Shown one piece after another: positions 36,509-49,258 of a stretch of 64,000 nucleotides of DNA. Positions within the stretch are counted from its first letter, which is position 1, and each line of letters begins with the position of its first letter. The stretch is from the NCBI GenBank assembly GCA_010094045.1, contig ML986683.1, positions 62,001 to 126,000 of the forward strand, written 5' to 3'. The position numbers were made by a program, and so were the translations under genes. The notes beneath the pieces are model-generated. The model saw only the letters and a program-made list of their open reading frames with translations. It did no database searches and was not told where the DNA came from. Source of the stretch: Lojkania enalia. Lineage: Eukaryota; Ascomycota; Dothideomycetes; Pleosporales.

Positions 36509-38495
36509 ATGCCTTCCCTCGATGTCAGCGAGCTTAACATTGTCATCGCCGTCTTAGGTTTCTGAGCCTTCATGCGCCGAAATGGAATGTCTGCTAATCT
36601 ATCTGTTGCAGGCGCTTTCGTCGTCGGCTATGGATTCCTTTCGGCAAAGATCAAGCAAGTCTGGTATCTAGGTGAAGCCTGTACGTTCTAATTACATCTT
36701 GAGCTGGGTGATTCGCACTTAAACTAAACTATTGCAGTACCGGCCGTAATCTTTGGCATCATCCTCGGCCCAATCGCAGCCAAGTTTCTCAATGCAGAGC
36801 GATGGGGTTCCGCCGAGGAAGGCCAACAAGAGGCTATCACTCTTGTGAGCAAAACAGCGGCCGAAATGAGAGCGTCAACGCTTTTGTTCCTAACATAGAA
36901 CAGGGTCTCTGTCGAATCGTCATCGGTGTTCAGCTAGTCATTGCCGGCTTCCAACTTCCCGCCAAGTATTCAGCTGCGAACTGGAAGGAGATGGCAATAT
37001 GTCTCCTCCCTGTCATGACCATCATGTGGATTTGCACCAGCTTGTGCATCTTGATCACGATACCGAAGCTGTCGTTCCTCGCGGCTCTTGTCATTGGTTC
37101 CTGTGTTACGTGTACCGACCCGATTCTGTCGCAAGCCGTTGCCAAAGGCCCGTTCAGTGATAAATTCGTGCCCCGTCCCTTACGTGAACTTATCTCTGCT
37201 GAAGCTGGTGCCAACGATGGTTTTGGATTCCCATTTCTCCTTTTAGCTACGTTTCTCATCCGGCATGCAGATCTGGATGGGGTCAATTTCAAGGAAGGTT
37301 TCAGTGAGGGTGCATCGGAGTTAGCGCATCGGGCTCTCAATCTCTTGAAGCGGGAAGAAGAAGTCGGACGTCTTGGTGGTGGGGTCCCCAAGGCGATCGA
37401 GATGTGGATTGTGGAAGGATGGCTTTACATCATCATCATGTCCGTTGCCATCGGAGCTATCATTGGATTTGGCAGCATGTTTGCCATCAAATTTGCTCTA
37501 AGAAGGAAATGGATCGATTCTGAGAGCTTCCTACTCTGGCCAATGGCCATCGGCGTAAGTCCAGTGCTATCCTTGCGCCTAGGCCCTGATACTGACAAGC
37601 CCCGTTAGCTCTTCACCATCGGTGTCTGCGGCATGCTTGGCACAGATGACCTCCTTGCCTGCTTCGTCGCCGGAAATGCTCTGAATTGGAATGGGCAATA
37701 CCTTGAGGAAGCTGAGAAGCGCCATGATGAGGTCAACAGCTGTTTCGACGTGATTCTCAATTTTGGAGGCTTCATGTACATTGGGACCATTTTCCCATGG
37801 CAACAGTTCCAGATGCCAGAGGTAACGGGTATCACTGTTGGACGTCTCTTCATCCTTGGATTCTTGATCCTATTGTTCCGCCGCATCCCCGCCATCTTCA
37901 TGATGTACAAGATTATGCCTCGCTGCGTCAAGGATTGGAAGGAAGCTCTGTTCATGGGCTACTTCGGCCCAATCGGTAAGTTGGATTACTCACAAGCATT
38001 GGTAATTTCCACTCATGCCGCCTAGGTATCGGCGCTGTGTTCTATGTCGAGCACACCCGCCATCTTTTTCCCCACACCGGGGAAGCAGGAACTGAGGAGG
38101 AAGACAACCTCACCCGAGCCATGATCCCCGTAGTTTATTGGCTCGTCCTCTTCTCCATCATTGTCCATGGCCTGTCCATCCCCGCACTCGATGCGTTCTA
38201 CCGCTACAAGGGCGTCCAGCCCATCACAGAACCGGAGCCCGCAGAGATACGTGTTCTATCGGAGACTGATGCGCTGCCCAATAACGCATATCACAACCGA
38301 AAACGTAATTCCGTCATCGTCCACAACCGCTTTTCCCGCCCTGTTTCCTCCGCGGGCCCTGAGCTCGCCCGCTGGCATTCAAATCACAGTGCCCATACGC
38401 TGCACTCCCACCATTCGCACGATGAAATCGACCTCGAGAAGCTCGAGCAAGCCCGCCTCTACGAACGCAAGATGGGCAATAATGGATACATATAG
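36509..38495 (+). CDS. NHA1: plasma-membrane Na+/H+ antiporter, Nha1/Sod2 family
   Basis: Uses the proton gradient to export Na+/K+ at acidic to neutral pH, complementing the ATP-driven ENA pump. Six exons (36509..36557, 36612..36680, 36738..36844, 36904..37554, 37609..37975, 38026..38495) give 570 aa with every phase matched. The N-terminus MPSLDVSELNIVIAVLGAFVVGYGFLSAKIKQVWYLGEA is typical. The conserved transport core is present: CRIVIGVQLVIAGFQLPAKY, then CTDPILSQAV and the adjacent ELISAEAGANDGFGFPF with the essential acidic residues. LGTDDLLACFVAGNALNWN follows. The cytosolic tail after YRYKGVQPITEPEPAE is short (about 90 residues, His/Arg/Ser-rich), much shorter than in budding yeast Nha1 and closer to fission yeast Sod2. 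Start: good ATG context right before the conserved N-terminus. Confidence 0.94.
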
Positions 38496-41400
38496 TGATA
38501 GCTAGCGGACCCCGCGGAGGATACGCCAGAACGCACACCAGTCCCTTCGAGCGCAAGCAACATCACCGCGGGGAAGCAACAATTATGACAACTCAGTGGG
38601 ATTTTGTATATGGTATGGCCGGAGTTGGGAGGACGATAATTGCGCTGGGTTACGTTAAGGGTCTGTATTGATAAGAACTGGGCGATTTCTGCCCCGACGC
38701 TCGCTTTTTTTTTCTTGATAGACCATTGATGGATACGCGGGTCATGTATGGTAACATCAAGTATCAACGTTAAACTGTCGCTCCTTGGCCAGTGCATCTA
38801 CTTGCTACTCGTTCGTCTATCCTCGTTTCCGCCATGGCTCTATCAACTTTGATGATGTTCGTCATCTGGATGTTTCAAGCAGCCTTTGGACCGAGCGAGA
38901 TGAGATGTGCTACAAAACCGGGCGTCCCTTGGCTATACACAGCATGTTTCGCAAAGGGCATATCCGACTGCAGTGTTCTTCGCCTTTCAAACAAAATTCT
39001 ATTCCGATAGTAGAGTTTTAAGAGCAATATCCTGTACTTACGGCGGAGGGACTCGTCGTTTTTCTTGCAATGTTAGCCACCCAGTGCTGGCCGCTCCGAG
39101 GTAGCAAGGAAGAGTTACAGTAAGCCACCCGCTCCGTATCAAACTTCGGCGGCTGCCAAGTCCGCTGTGGATCCCTCTTGATGCGCGCCAAGCCCCGCTA
39201 TCGTGCCGTCTTTTCCGGAAGGACTGAGACCCGGCCAGAGACCCGGATAGCCCATCCACGGGCTGCCAGTATATTTATACACAGTAACAGGATATCCTAG
39301 ACAATTCTCTCGAGCACTAATGAAGCAGGTAGTGTAGGAATTGCTGCGCCGTCTTCGCTATAATTTTTTTTTTTGAGGATGGAATGAGAGCGGGTATCGG
39401 AGGATCGACGTGGGGTGTGTGGAAGTGTTGCGTGGCCTTTGAGACCGGGAGGCTCCGGCAGGGCGGACGGGGGTGGGAGAGTCCGACAGTCGCAACCGCC
39501 GCGCATCGGCCTCCCGCGATCAACAGGGCAAGCAGCGCCCTATACGCCATACGTGCATCCATACGGTATCTACGCGCCCAAGCCTCGCGCTGGTCATGTG
39601 CCCAGCGGGTACTGCCTCTGCGGCATTTTTTTCGCACTCCGACTAGAGTCCTTGACTGTCACAAAACAAGCATTTTGCATGCGTGGGCCGTCGTTTCGAG
39701 CTATCCATAAGCAGAGAGAGTTCTAGTTGCTGGTGCAGAACGTCGGGGCGTGCCGATTTTTGCGCGCCGCGTATGTACATGTGAACATGCATAGCTAATA
39801 CGTACCCACTTATGTACCCTACCCTGCCCCTCTCCCAACCTACCTAGCCCATGCATCTATATCGATAATGCGGATTCCTGATGCCGATTACTACCATCTC
39901 GTGCCAATTGCATTGTTTCTTTGTAGATCCGCACCTCGCGGAGCAGCACAATGCTCACCGCCATTGTTGCGAATAGCGAGTCCGAGGCTCAATTCCGCAT
40001 CCCGTCTTCGGACTCAGTCATGTGCACATCTAAGTCTACGTTCTGCTAACTAGGACGTTTGGCTTGGCCCAAGCCGCGTCCGATGCTAATGCTATATGCC
40101 TCGGTGCGGGGGCTTGTCCCTTCTGACTCTGTGGCCGGCCGGGTTTATTACGCTGCAGCTATTTCGTCGGTTCTGGATTATTCTGCTGCTGCTAAGAGGA
40201 CAGTGTCTGATGAAGTTGTGCAAAGACGCGTTGTGTGTTCTTGATATGCGGATTTAGGGACTTAGTAGTGCATGCTTCGAACTGCAGTTTTGCGAATCTG
40301 CTAAGTGCATTTTTGGCTGAGGATATAGCAGTAGCGCATAGGATGAGTATACGCGTGGGACAGTCGCATGCAAGACGACTTATGTGTGGGCTAGGTGCCT
40401 AGACACTGGGATAAAAGATGCAAATGTTGACAAACAAGATATGACGAAGCCGTTGCGTGGCACGTACCTCGCATCTTCACTGTCTTCTATCCATGCTTCT
40501 TGATTGCTGTATTCTGCGCGCGATAGGGGCTGGGATGGTATTTCTAGTCCCTGCAGCGCTCGATTACTTTTACTTCTGGATCGACGAGGAAGCCCGGCTC
40601 CGTGACATTCTTCCGCAACGCAATACGGGGCCGGCATATGACGCTAGTAAGTAAAGACTATGAACCTATCACTGCGCTTGCATTGTTAAGCAGCTGGTAG
40701 AAGGAAATGTAGGTATAGACGACAACGCATCCGACATCTGTCTATAGCTCCTGTCTCTGGGCCATAGATAGCTTCGAGTCGACCATTCCTCTCCCTTATA
40801 ATTTTTAGTCGTTTTTCCGGAATTGGCTGTTGCTTTCCTACCTTGGAAGCAATTCTACCTTAAGCTACACTGGGCATAATTGGCCACTAACAACTAGGCT
40901 GGGACTACAAAGGACGAGTCGCTCCACCTTCTCTCCCGCGACTTAAAAGTAGTGTAAGTAGAACGAACATAAGTACTGGCGTTTTGAGATATTGGTGTTA
41001 GGATATGCATACATTCCTATGTGTCTGTAGCGAAGAAGAATTGAACTTATTGGTGGGCGAATATAATTGGCCATGACTTAAAACCAGTTATATGATGTGA
41101 TTCTAGGCTTATTGATGGACTGACCGGTTGACAGGTACTATGCTGTGCAATGCAGCTAAACAAAGGGAGTGGGAAGCGAGAATACATTTCTTAGCAATAA
41201 GGCAGATTTATGGCCTAGTGGTAGGACGGTTAGTTTGGCACCTATGAACACTCGGCACGCAGTCATATCAGAGCCTTATCTTATGGTTCATTCCTTCACT
41301 TAACTACATAAAACAAGCTGGGAAAGGTCAACCTTGCACTGATTCCCATAATTCCAAAATGTACACTGAGCCTATGAATGGACATGATTCTAACCAGTTC

Positions 41401-43667
41401 AACCAAGCACAGCGTGAACTTATTAAGACTTTTTTCGAACAAGATTACACTTTAAATTTGGCGTAGACGCTTCTCCTAAAGAGATATTCGGGTTTCAAAA
41501 GAAAATTGGACTGGGCGTTATTCCTATTATCCTACCCTTCAGCTACCTTTACAACTCAGCTACTTAGTTATTTTGAGCAACCTGATGCACTCTTCGTCAA
41601 CCAGAACAATTAGGACAGGTTTGAGATTCTTGACCCTTTCGACTACTTTAGTAGCACGCACAAAGACAGAATCGATGAGCAGCACAAAAGAATTTACCTT
41701 ATACAACGACGGATCATAGGGCACATGGCATGACAAGGTTTGGGGTTTCAGAAGAGCTGCAAATTCCGATCATGATGCTCTTGCTTTGAAATTAGAATAG
41801 CACGTAGATGTTATAGAACAGCTTACAAAATCCCGTGTTATGTTCACTTGGGAAGGGGTTCGTGCTCGGAGGAAAGTCTTACGAGACGTTATAGCGACAC
41901 TAGACCGAATTGATCACAGTTGTCGGAAAGAAGCAGAAAGTATGTCAATTCATCAATACAAGTCATGATAGCACTAATAATTTAAATCCCTCTGTCAAAG
42001 ACGAAGACAAGATACTATTGCAAGTCTCGAGCAAGAGACACCTACTTCATTTCCTACGGATTCAACTCCTAGAGCTACTACTCGTAGGACCACAAGAGAC
42101 TAAACTGTATCTTGGTCAAGTCAGCAAAATCTGATGAGTGCTCGCCTCGGAACGCTGCCTTCTCTCATGCGCCACATCCTAACTCAGGCGAGTTCGAGTT
42201 CAAGAGAGATAAATTACCAGTCACTAGGTAAGTTTAAAATTTGATAAATCATTCTTCTCTCCTAATTGTTTGATACATAGATGGCACACTCTACGATCCA
42301 TTCTCTCCCGAAAATTCGCGATAACGTCAACACCATTAACTATCACTCTTGAGTGAAGAATCCAGGGATCAAAAGTTTCTAGACCTCGTCGCTCACAAAG
42401 CAGCTGTACTCCTTTTCTTATCTATGGCACTAGCTGCATCAGCCATCCTAATCACCATCTCCATAGAGCGTCTACCGTCCCACCCTGACGCGATTCGCCT
42501 CCACAACGATTAGTTTGGCTTTTCTCCTTTTTTTTTTAGTAGGTTATTCTACCAATACTTCGGAGTCGCACGATACATATTCCTCGAGCATGATTTCTCA
42601 TCAGCTTTACTGCTAGCGTGGTATCGTGTATACGCCTGTTTTTGTATATCCGTATAGTTCCTTCTGGCGCAGCTAGGCCCATTGTAACAGCCCAGTTGAT
42701 TAAAGATGCGAGCGCCGCAATCCGGGATACCAAAATTAACATTCAGAATCATTGAATCTACATTACATTTCCGCGAGATATATATTAGCTATCATCGGCG
42801 CGTTTAACCGCTACGGTATTAGTCTAATTTCTTCACATTTCACAACAAGTCGATTGGACCTCTACTTATTGGCTAGTTCCGATCGACTATATTCCGAGCT
42901 TAGATACTTAGGCCTACTACGCACGCAGATATGCACAAGAGATTGCCCACATCAATCTGTCCAATGCCGTTGATACCCATTCACTTTAATGCCTATATTT
43001 ACAGATATTGTCAGCGTATTTGCGAAGATGAAACGGCTTGAAGAAACTAGTGCGAGCCACGTCGTAAACAGATTACTTGTGAGCCAATTCCTCAATACAA
43101 TATTACTGTTCGAAACGAATAAATTAGCACCATGAGCGAATTGGAGTGCACGCAGATGGCAATCGTACGAACTATCATCCAAGAAATCACAATACCATAT
43201 TCACTTCTATTGACATAATTATTACAAACCTGTGCTTGAAATTCGTTCTAGTCGCTTTTTGATAATGGGTTAGATTCTGTATATCCAATTCTATATGGAC
43301 GAAGAGGTCTTGGTAACAGAAGAACGAAGAGAGTGCACTTATAGCCAGTGATGCTCGTAACAAATTTTTCCTCCATTGAACATTTTCACTAAAAATCGGA
43401 GGAACTCAGTGACGGACTTTTTCGTAGACGACCAACTACACGTCTTCTCAACTATCTACGGATCTGACGGGTCTTAGTACCACTTATCTCTAGCTTTGCC
43501 GTGTGACGTAAAGGACATGGTAACGCAGTTCGTTATCGAGCATAGCTGCATTCCACATTCCATAGGAAGGAAGAAGGGAGCTTTCGGTGCTCAGTTCTCT
43601 GCAAATCGCTTTCCGATATATTTTCTATCCTTATTGCTTCGTTTACAATTAGATTAGTTGAACTATT
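38496..43667. other. 5-kb region without a recognised gene
   Basis: GC is moderate to about 40.6 kb, then AT-rich. Frames of 60-110 codons occur on both strands but none shows a family motif. At about 41.3-42.5 kb the plus strand has coding-like scraps broken by stops (for example VMFTWEGVRARRKVLRDVIATLDRIDHSCRKEAES near 41840, and a hydrophobic C-terminal-like segment LLFLSMALAASAILITISIERL near 42410). They may be parts of one decayed membrane protein gene. T-runs at 38707 and 39364 are noted. Confidence 0.4.
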
Positions 43668-46093
43668 TTAAAAATATATCTCTTTTACCCCGGCTGCTCG
43701 TTTTCGTGAGTCTCGGCGAGAGAGTAATGTTGTTGGAGTAACAGTATATGTTCGAGTATGGTCAACTGATAATGAGCGATGTCTTCTGGGTGGAACCGAC
43801 CCATGAGTTCTTGTCACCCGGCGTCGATTAGATGCAAGTCCAGCAGAGCTACGCCCCCGACGAATCTCAGCATTCGGATATGTATCTCCTTGGCGTGCAT
43901 ATCGAGGGGACCGCGCCTCGGGGGTGATATGAATTTCGAGTTCTCGAGAACGCGCCCGGTGAGAATACTCTGGTGTCCTTATAGGGGAGCGTCGTACAGG
44001 AGATAAGGAAACGCTCCTGATTGGTGATGGGGACATATCGTCCTGGTGCCTGTGTGGCCTGATATTCCTTTCCCTTCCCCGTTCCCATATCTCTCCACAC
44101 TCTCGCGGATAATCCTCCCACCATAAGCGTGATTCCGCTTCCAGAAGCTCCCTATTCAAACGCTCCACTTCAGTTTCTCTCCTACCTCTCTCTGCCTCTT
44201 GCAATTGGGACTTCAAGTCTAGTATCTCTTCCCGCAGACGCCGCTCTGACCACCAGCGGCGATATTCTGCGTTGCATAGAGCATCCTCTAGGATCACTTC
44301 ATCATGCGATGGCCGGGTTCCTTCGCGAGAGTGGCGCTCCGCTCGACTGTTTACAAATGCTTCTAAGCTTTCTTGCTCTACCTTTCGCTTGTGCTCCTGC
44401 TCAGCCCTTTCTCTCTCGATATTCTCTCTCTTGAATTTCTCCCATTCTTGCTCCTGTAATCGACCCGCCTCTGATCGCCTTCCTACGAAGCCTTTACCAT
44501 AGTCCCCGCGATCGGACATCTTCAACCGTGAGCATCTAGGACATAATGGATGCGGATACGCACACGGGATATAAGTGGGTTGTGCTTCATGCCTGGGGGG
44601 TCCCGGCATAATATAGCATTCATTTTCTTCATCCCACAAAGATGGTCTAACATCCGAGTCGCAATAGCGGGATCCGCGAACGTCCTTTTTCGTCCTGTAG
44701 CGACTTTTGCTTAAAGATTTTTCCATTTCCTTGCTTGAAGGTAGTTTCTTTGGAGGGGGGCCACCCGACTCCATTTCCTTTTCGATGTCAGCGAGCCGAA
44801 TGTTTTAAGGGAGGCGAGTGGATGACCCACCTCTTTTACCCAAGCTGTTGCTGCCTTCTCCCAATCTTGAGTTTCTTTTGTAGGCCAAATATCAAAGTCC
44901 GAGAATGTACAATACAAACAAAATGCGCTCATGTCCGACCCTAGCGGCTGGCCCGAATCGTGCTTTGCACGAGTATCAGGAGGTTTCCCTGCGCGCGTGA
45001 ATATATTGCTACCCCACCCTAATTCTCGAACCCTAGCCTCTACCTCGAAATCAAAATGGAGATACCGCAACTGTTTCTCAAAAAGGTTATGGTCTTCAAC
45101 CACGATTTTGTAGAGATCATCCCGGGGAACTTCGCGCGTGATAGTGACAGGCATCTTGAAGCTCTGGTACACTTCGGGAACCCACATATGGGTATCCCAC
45201 TGGGTTTGCCAGAACCAATGCACAGCGCCATTGTACATATGAGGCCATCGGACCCAACGACAGTGCCGGCTCAAATGGTGCTCCCTGTAATGGTTCGGTG
45301 GGCGGACTCGGAAGAAATATAGACGACGAGGCTGTGGTACTAACGCGCGCGAGATGCGTGCACAAATAGATTGGGTGGAATAGTCTTTACTAGCTAGATC
45401 TTTCAAATATAAATTAGCATGCGTTTAACGACAATTCTAGCTGCTTTAAATGACTAGCCGAGCTTTTTAATTGACTATCCAACGAAACTGTAGTGTTGAC
45501 ACTTGTTTTAAGTCTCCCGATCCAGCAAAAGGAATTTAATACCCACATGGTTCCTGAGAGACCCCACGCCTCCAGGATTCCATGTCGTCCCGTTCTACTG
45601 TTACCGATTTGTTGCTCTGGAAGTGGAGTTCAACGTTGGGTGAAATAGCAGGTGCGGTTCCTGAAGCTCCAAGAGCTGCTCCTCGCTCTTTGGCTTTCTC
45701 AGTTGTGAGCTTAGCCCTTGCCCAGGAATCCGACTCTGGTGTAAACACATGATTCTCGGGAGATTTAAATAAGTAGCGAAGGGACACGGAGTCAAAGAAT
45801 TTGTTAAATTTCTGAGATCTATGGTTGACATTTTATTAGCATCAAAGCGGTCAAATGAGAAATTCTACGTTGGTACGCAGGGAGGTGACCGACTCTTCAT
45901 CGAAATCAATAAGGTCTACTTCGAGCGTGAAACTAGCAGTAATGCGGTAGACCTTTTCAGCGGTGAGCTCTACGCGTATTACGGGCTTAGTGACGTTTAA
46001 GGTCGTGTAGTCGCCATCGAACGGTGAGATTTTGTCCGGAAAATCGACGTGAGGGACATGTAAAATATGCTCATGCTTTCGCCCGCTAGACAT
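43668..46093 (-). CDS. four-exon protein of unknown function with charged coiled-coil and RS-like tail
   Basis: Exons on minus 46093..45869, 45811..45543, 45389..44831 and 44777..43668 (introns 57, 153, 53 nt; phases 0, 2, 0) give 720 aa. The N-terminal half is globular. It has an acidic-hydrophobic block (EVDLIDFDEESVTSLRTN) and a Trp/His/Tyr-rich block (CRWVRWPHMYNGAVHWFWQTQWDTHMWVP split over exon 3), a pattern I do not recognise. The C-terminal half is Glu/Arg-rich with heptad-like helices (about residues 430-560, QEWEKFKRENIERERAEQEH). It then turns Ser/Arg-Pro-rich (SPSPIRSVSLSPVRRSPIRTP), like RS tails of RNA-linked proteins; that role is only a guess. An upstream exon is possible because the frame before ATG 46093 stays open behind a TTGCAG acceptor at 46139. 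Confidence 0.6.
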
Positions 46094-49000
46094 GATCCAG
46101 TAGTAGTTTTGGTGGGATACCGTACAATGAGGATTCTGCAACACTATGCGCTAATACGATAACAACACCCTTGCTGACCTTTAATTTTTAAACCCGCGAC
46201 TGAGCGAGGCTTGGCACAGGAAACGCCGTCTATTGAAAAAGAAAAAAGTGGTGTGATGGAGTGAACAATTCGAAATGGCTTCAGCTCCCCCCTCTGGTGC
46301 TCCTGTCAGGTGATTAGCTATACGATATTAGAGTTCGCTTAAGCATGCCAATAAAAGCACGGTGGTGCGATAGCGTAATATCGAATTTGGGTTCCAGTAT
46401 TAAGCAATGTTCAAAGTAGCTCTCAACTAGGTTATGGATTCCATTCCTGCGAACAAATTTTGATGTGAAAATCTATTCAAAGTCAATTTTGAAAGACGTG
46501 GATAGTAGAATAGGCGCTATGCGGAACTTTACCCCGCCGACGAATTTATGGCTGATTGCCTTTGCTGGATCATGCGCCAAGCCACGCACAACTTTGCTTT
46601 TCCCTCTGTAGTAATCGTATAGCTTGGGTGATCAGCAGATACGCCTTGTCTCAGTGCCCCTTTGCTAGAGAAGCTTTAGCAGACCTTAATCAGAATAACG
46701 CGTACTGAATATACCGACGATAAACTCCTATTCGGCTTAAGGCACGAAATGAGAGCGTGCGTTTGCTGGACTCTGAAGTTAGGTATAATCTGACATAGTC
46801 AGCAGCAATCAGAACTGGCCGGACCTTTAGGTATCGAATAGTTATGAAGGACTAAATCTTTTGTTATAGAATGGGTCAGAGACCTTAATACAGAGATTCC
46901 TGTGTATACAGCTGTAAGGGCCATATCGGGAGAACACGTGATTTACGACATCGTGAAGGTAGTACAAGTATCGCCCGGAAGCATAATAAATGCGCTTTTC
47001 AATTCTATTTGTCTCTCTCAGAATCTCACAATGCTTCAGGAGTCATCGAAAATGACGTATACTATATCCAGCGAATACGAAAATATAATTCGACGAGATA
47101 ACCAACATGGTATACGTATTCTTAACAGTGCTGACGCTGTATATTCACTCTTCTTTTATAGCCTTAGCCAAATATCAGGAGCATATACAGACTCTGAGAT
47201 AAGCCGTGAGCCAATAATAGAAGACGCTGATGCTACAGATAACGAGACCTGACTTAGATATATACCTTTCTCAGCTCCCTCAAATGCTGTAAATGTCCTC
47301 AGATGCAGTTTCTACGGTCTCTTCAATTGCCATTCGGTCAGTGACATTGAGGGACAGATCAACCGCTTCCAGTCATACAGTCGTCTGTAAGTCGTCCAAA
47401 CGAGCCGGTGGACCCTCCGAACGAACATATATACACTACTTGCCGTCACCGACTTGACGAAGCTGGGAGTCCCTTGAGTTGGCGGACTCGATTTCCAGAA
47501 AATTTCTAATAATCGTAACTGCACTGCACTGCACTGCACCCATTATCGAAGGGCTCTAGTCACCGAAGTAAGATATCTCATTAGTCATCATATTAAAATG
47601 CGCCATACCAAACAATCTCTCCGGAAGATGGTAACATTGCCAACACAACAATAAGTTCATGCCATGCTCCGGCTCTAGCTCTAGCCCTAGAAAATCAACG
47701 TTGGAAGCATTCCTAACGAACAACCCGTAAAAGGAGGCCACTATTTCGCAGGCAATTTCGCAGATAACGTCAATTCGAAGCACACAATAAATTGCGAGGC
47801 TTCTGCCTAGCCCATAAGGGTGCTAATAGAAGCCGTTAGAACCTCATCCTCGCCCTTATGCCGCCTTCACCTGCCTCATGCGCTCTGTTAGTGCCTAGCC
47901 CAAGCACCTTTAGCACTCCCAACGTCAAACCCTCCTTCCCTTCGCTCCTTAGCTCCTTTCCCCCATCACCTCCACAGCATATTTCACTCCTTTTCCTTTC
48001 TCAATCCTGCCTCTGGTGGCTCCGCACGGGGATCACTTGCGAGGTGGGGTCCTAGCTGTGGTGTTGTGGGCCGGACTCTACCGGTTTTTGACTCTGGGTT
48101 CCCCCTTCATACTCGGACTTCGACTCCATGCCCGGCATGTGCCGTTCATCGCAGTTGACCCCCAAACAGGGTCTTCGTAAGTCGTAAGTGCGAGTGCGGG
48201 AAGTCATGCACGTGTGTAAGCAATGCGGATTCCACACCGCATAAGACCAGAGAGGTTGTCTATAATAAAGCCCATTTCCTTGGTAAGTACCTCCTCATGT
48301 TTTCCCGGGCTTCACAAGCTATCACTTTCATCCACATTCCGACATTTTCAAACTTCTCCACCAAAACATCATCAAACTCCTGCCAGGTTCCTAACATGAG
48401 TTACCTCGCAACATTTACAAGACTTTCGTTGTTTATCTCCTACCTACCATACTAACAAATAAAGAAATCAAACAATCATCATTAACGACTTGAAGGACGT
48501 GATCTTGAAGGACATGAGAGCATGAAGGACAGAAGTGCAGAAGGACACAAGGGGCAGCGTTATGAAAGATAGCATCATGGTATATCATAGTCAATAAAAC
48601 TACATAATAAGACATAGTCAGGACTAAGCCCACAAATTGCCAGCCCTATATCTCAATATAATTAGGAAGTTTATGCATGCCCCTATTAAGTAGACTTTCG
48701 GGTATTCAATTCGCTCCAACACCAATAAAGCCGGACGTATTCCTGGAGTTGTGCCTTGGGTGGTGACATTATTTCATGAGGAGCTGAAACCTTGAAAGGG
48801 TCTGGTGTCTGCCGGGGCACTTGGAATTATTTCTGCAGGTGAGCGTGGAACAATTCTGATATGTGCTGGGAATGTTCAGAAGATCATGGTAATGTGGACA
48901 ACCTTACAGCTAGCTGCCGGCTTCCGGATGTGAACTTACGACTTTGTTATCATGAAAATCCTTTGTCCATTTTAATTCTCAATATTTAAAGGTTATCATC

Positions 49001-49258
49001 CAAGAGCTCATCAAGGGTGGCTAGGGGAGAAGAAAGACAATGAAGTGTCTCAGCAACTACTCAACGCCGTAAGGAATGGTAGTGATGGGAGGCCGGGGCC
49101 AAAGGCGAGCTAGACCGCATCAAGAAGTGCCTCGGCTGACGCGACGGCGGGGACCCGATAGTCCATCAAGCAGGGGTGCTGGTTAGCTTCATAAAATGCC
49201 TTCGATATCCAACACCGATAGTCCAATACACAGTTCGCCACTCTGATTTTACTGTACG
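46094..49258. other. 3-kb AT-rich region without a recognised gene
   Basis: One 116-codon plus-strand frame (46902-47252) has ordinary amino-acid use but no family match that I know. Contains a GCACT microsatellite (47516-47537) and GAAGGACA-like repeats near 48490-48550. Its right end is the promoter side of acetoacetyl-CoA synthetase. Confidence 0.4.
47516..47537. repeat. (GCACT)n microsatellite
   Basis: About four uninterrupted ACTGC/GCACT units. Confidence 0.6.

Noticed and set aside
36930..37391. 153-codon minus-strand frame opposite the antiporter
   Set aside because: Antisense shadow of exon 4 of the antiporter; composition reflects the complementary strand only.
41213..41285. tRNA-like text (GGCCTAGTGGTAGGACGG..TTTGG)
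   Set aside because: It recalls the D-arm of a tRNA, but no TTCRANNY T-loop follows at the right spacing and no acceptor stem can be paired. At best a decayed tRNA-like scrap.
46902..47252. 116-codon plus-strand frame
   Set aside because: Amino-acid use is ordinary and it could be real, but no motif, no signal peptide and no supporting exon structure were found, so it is mentioned only in the gap entry.
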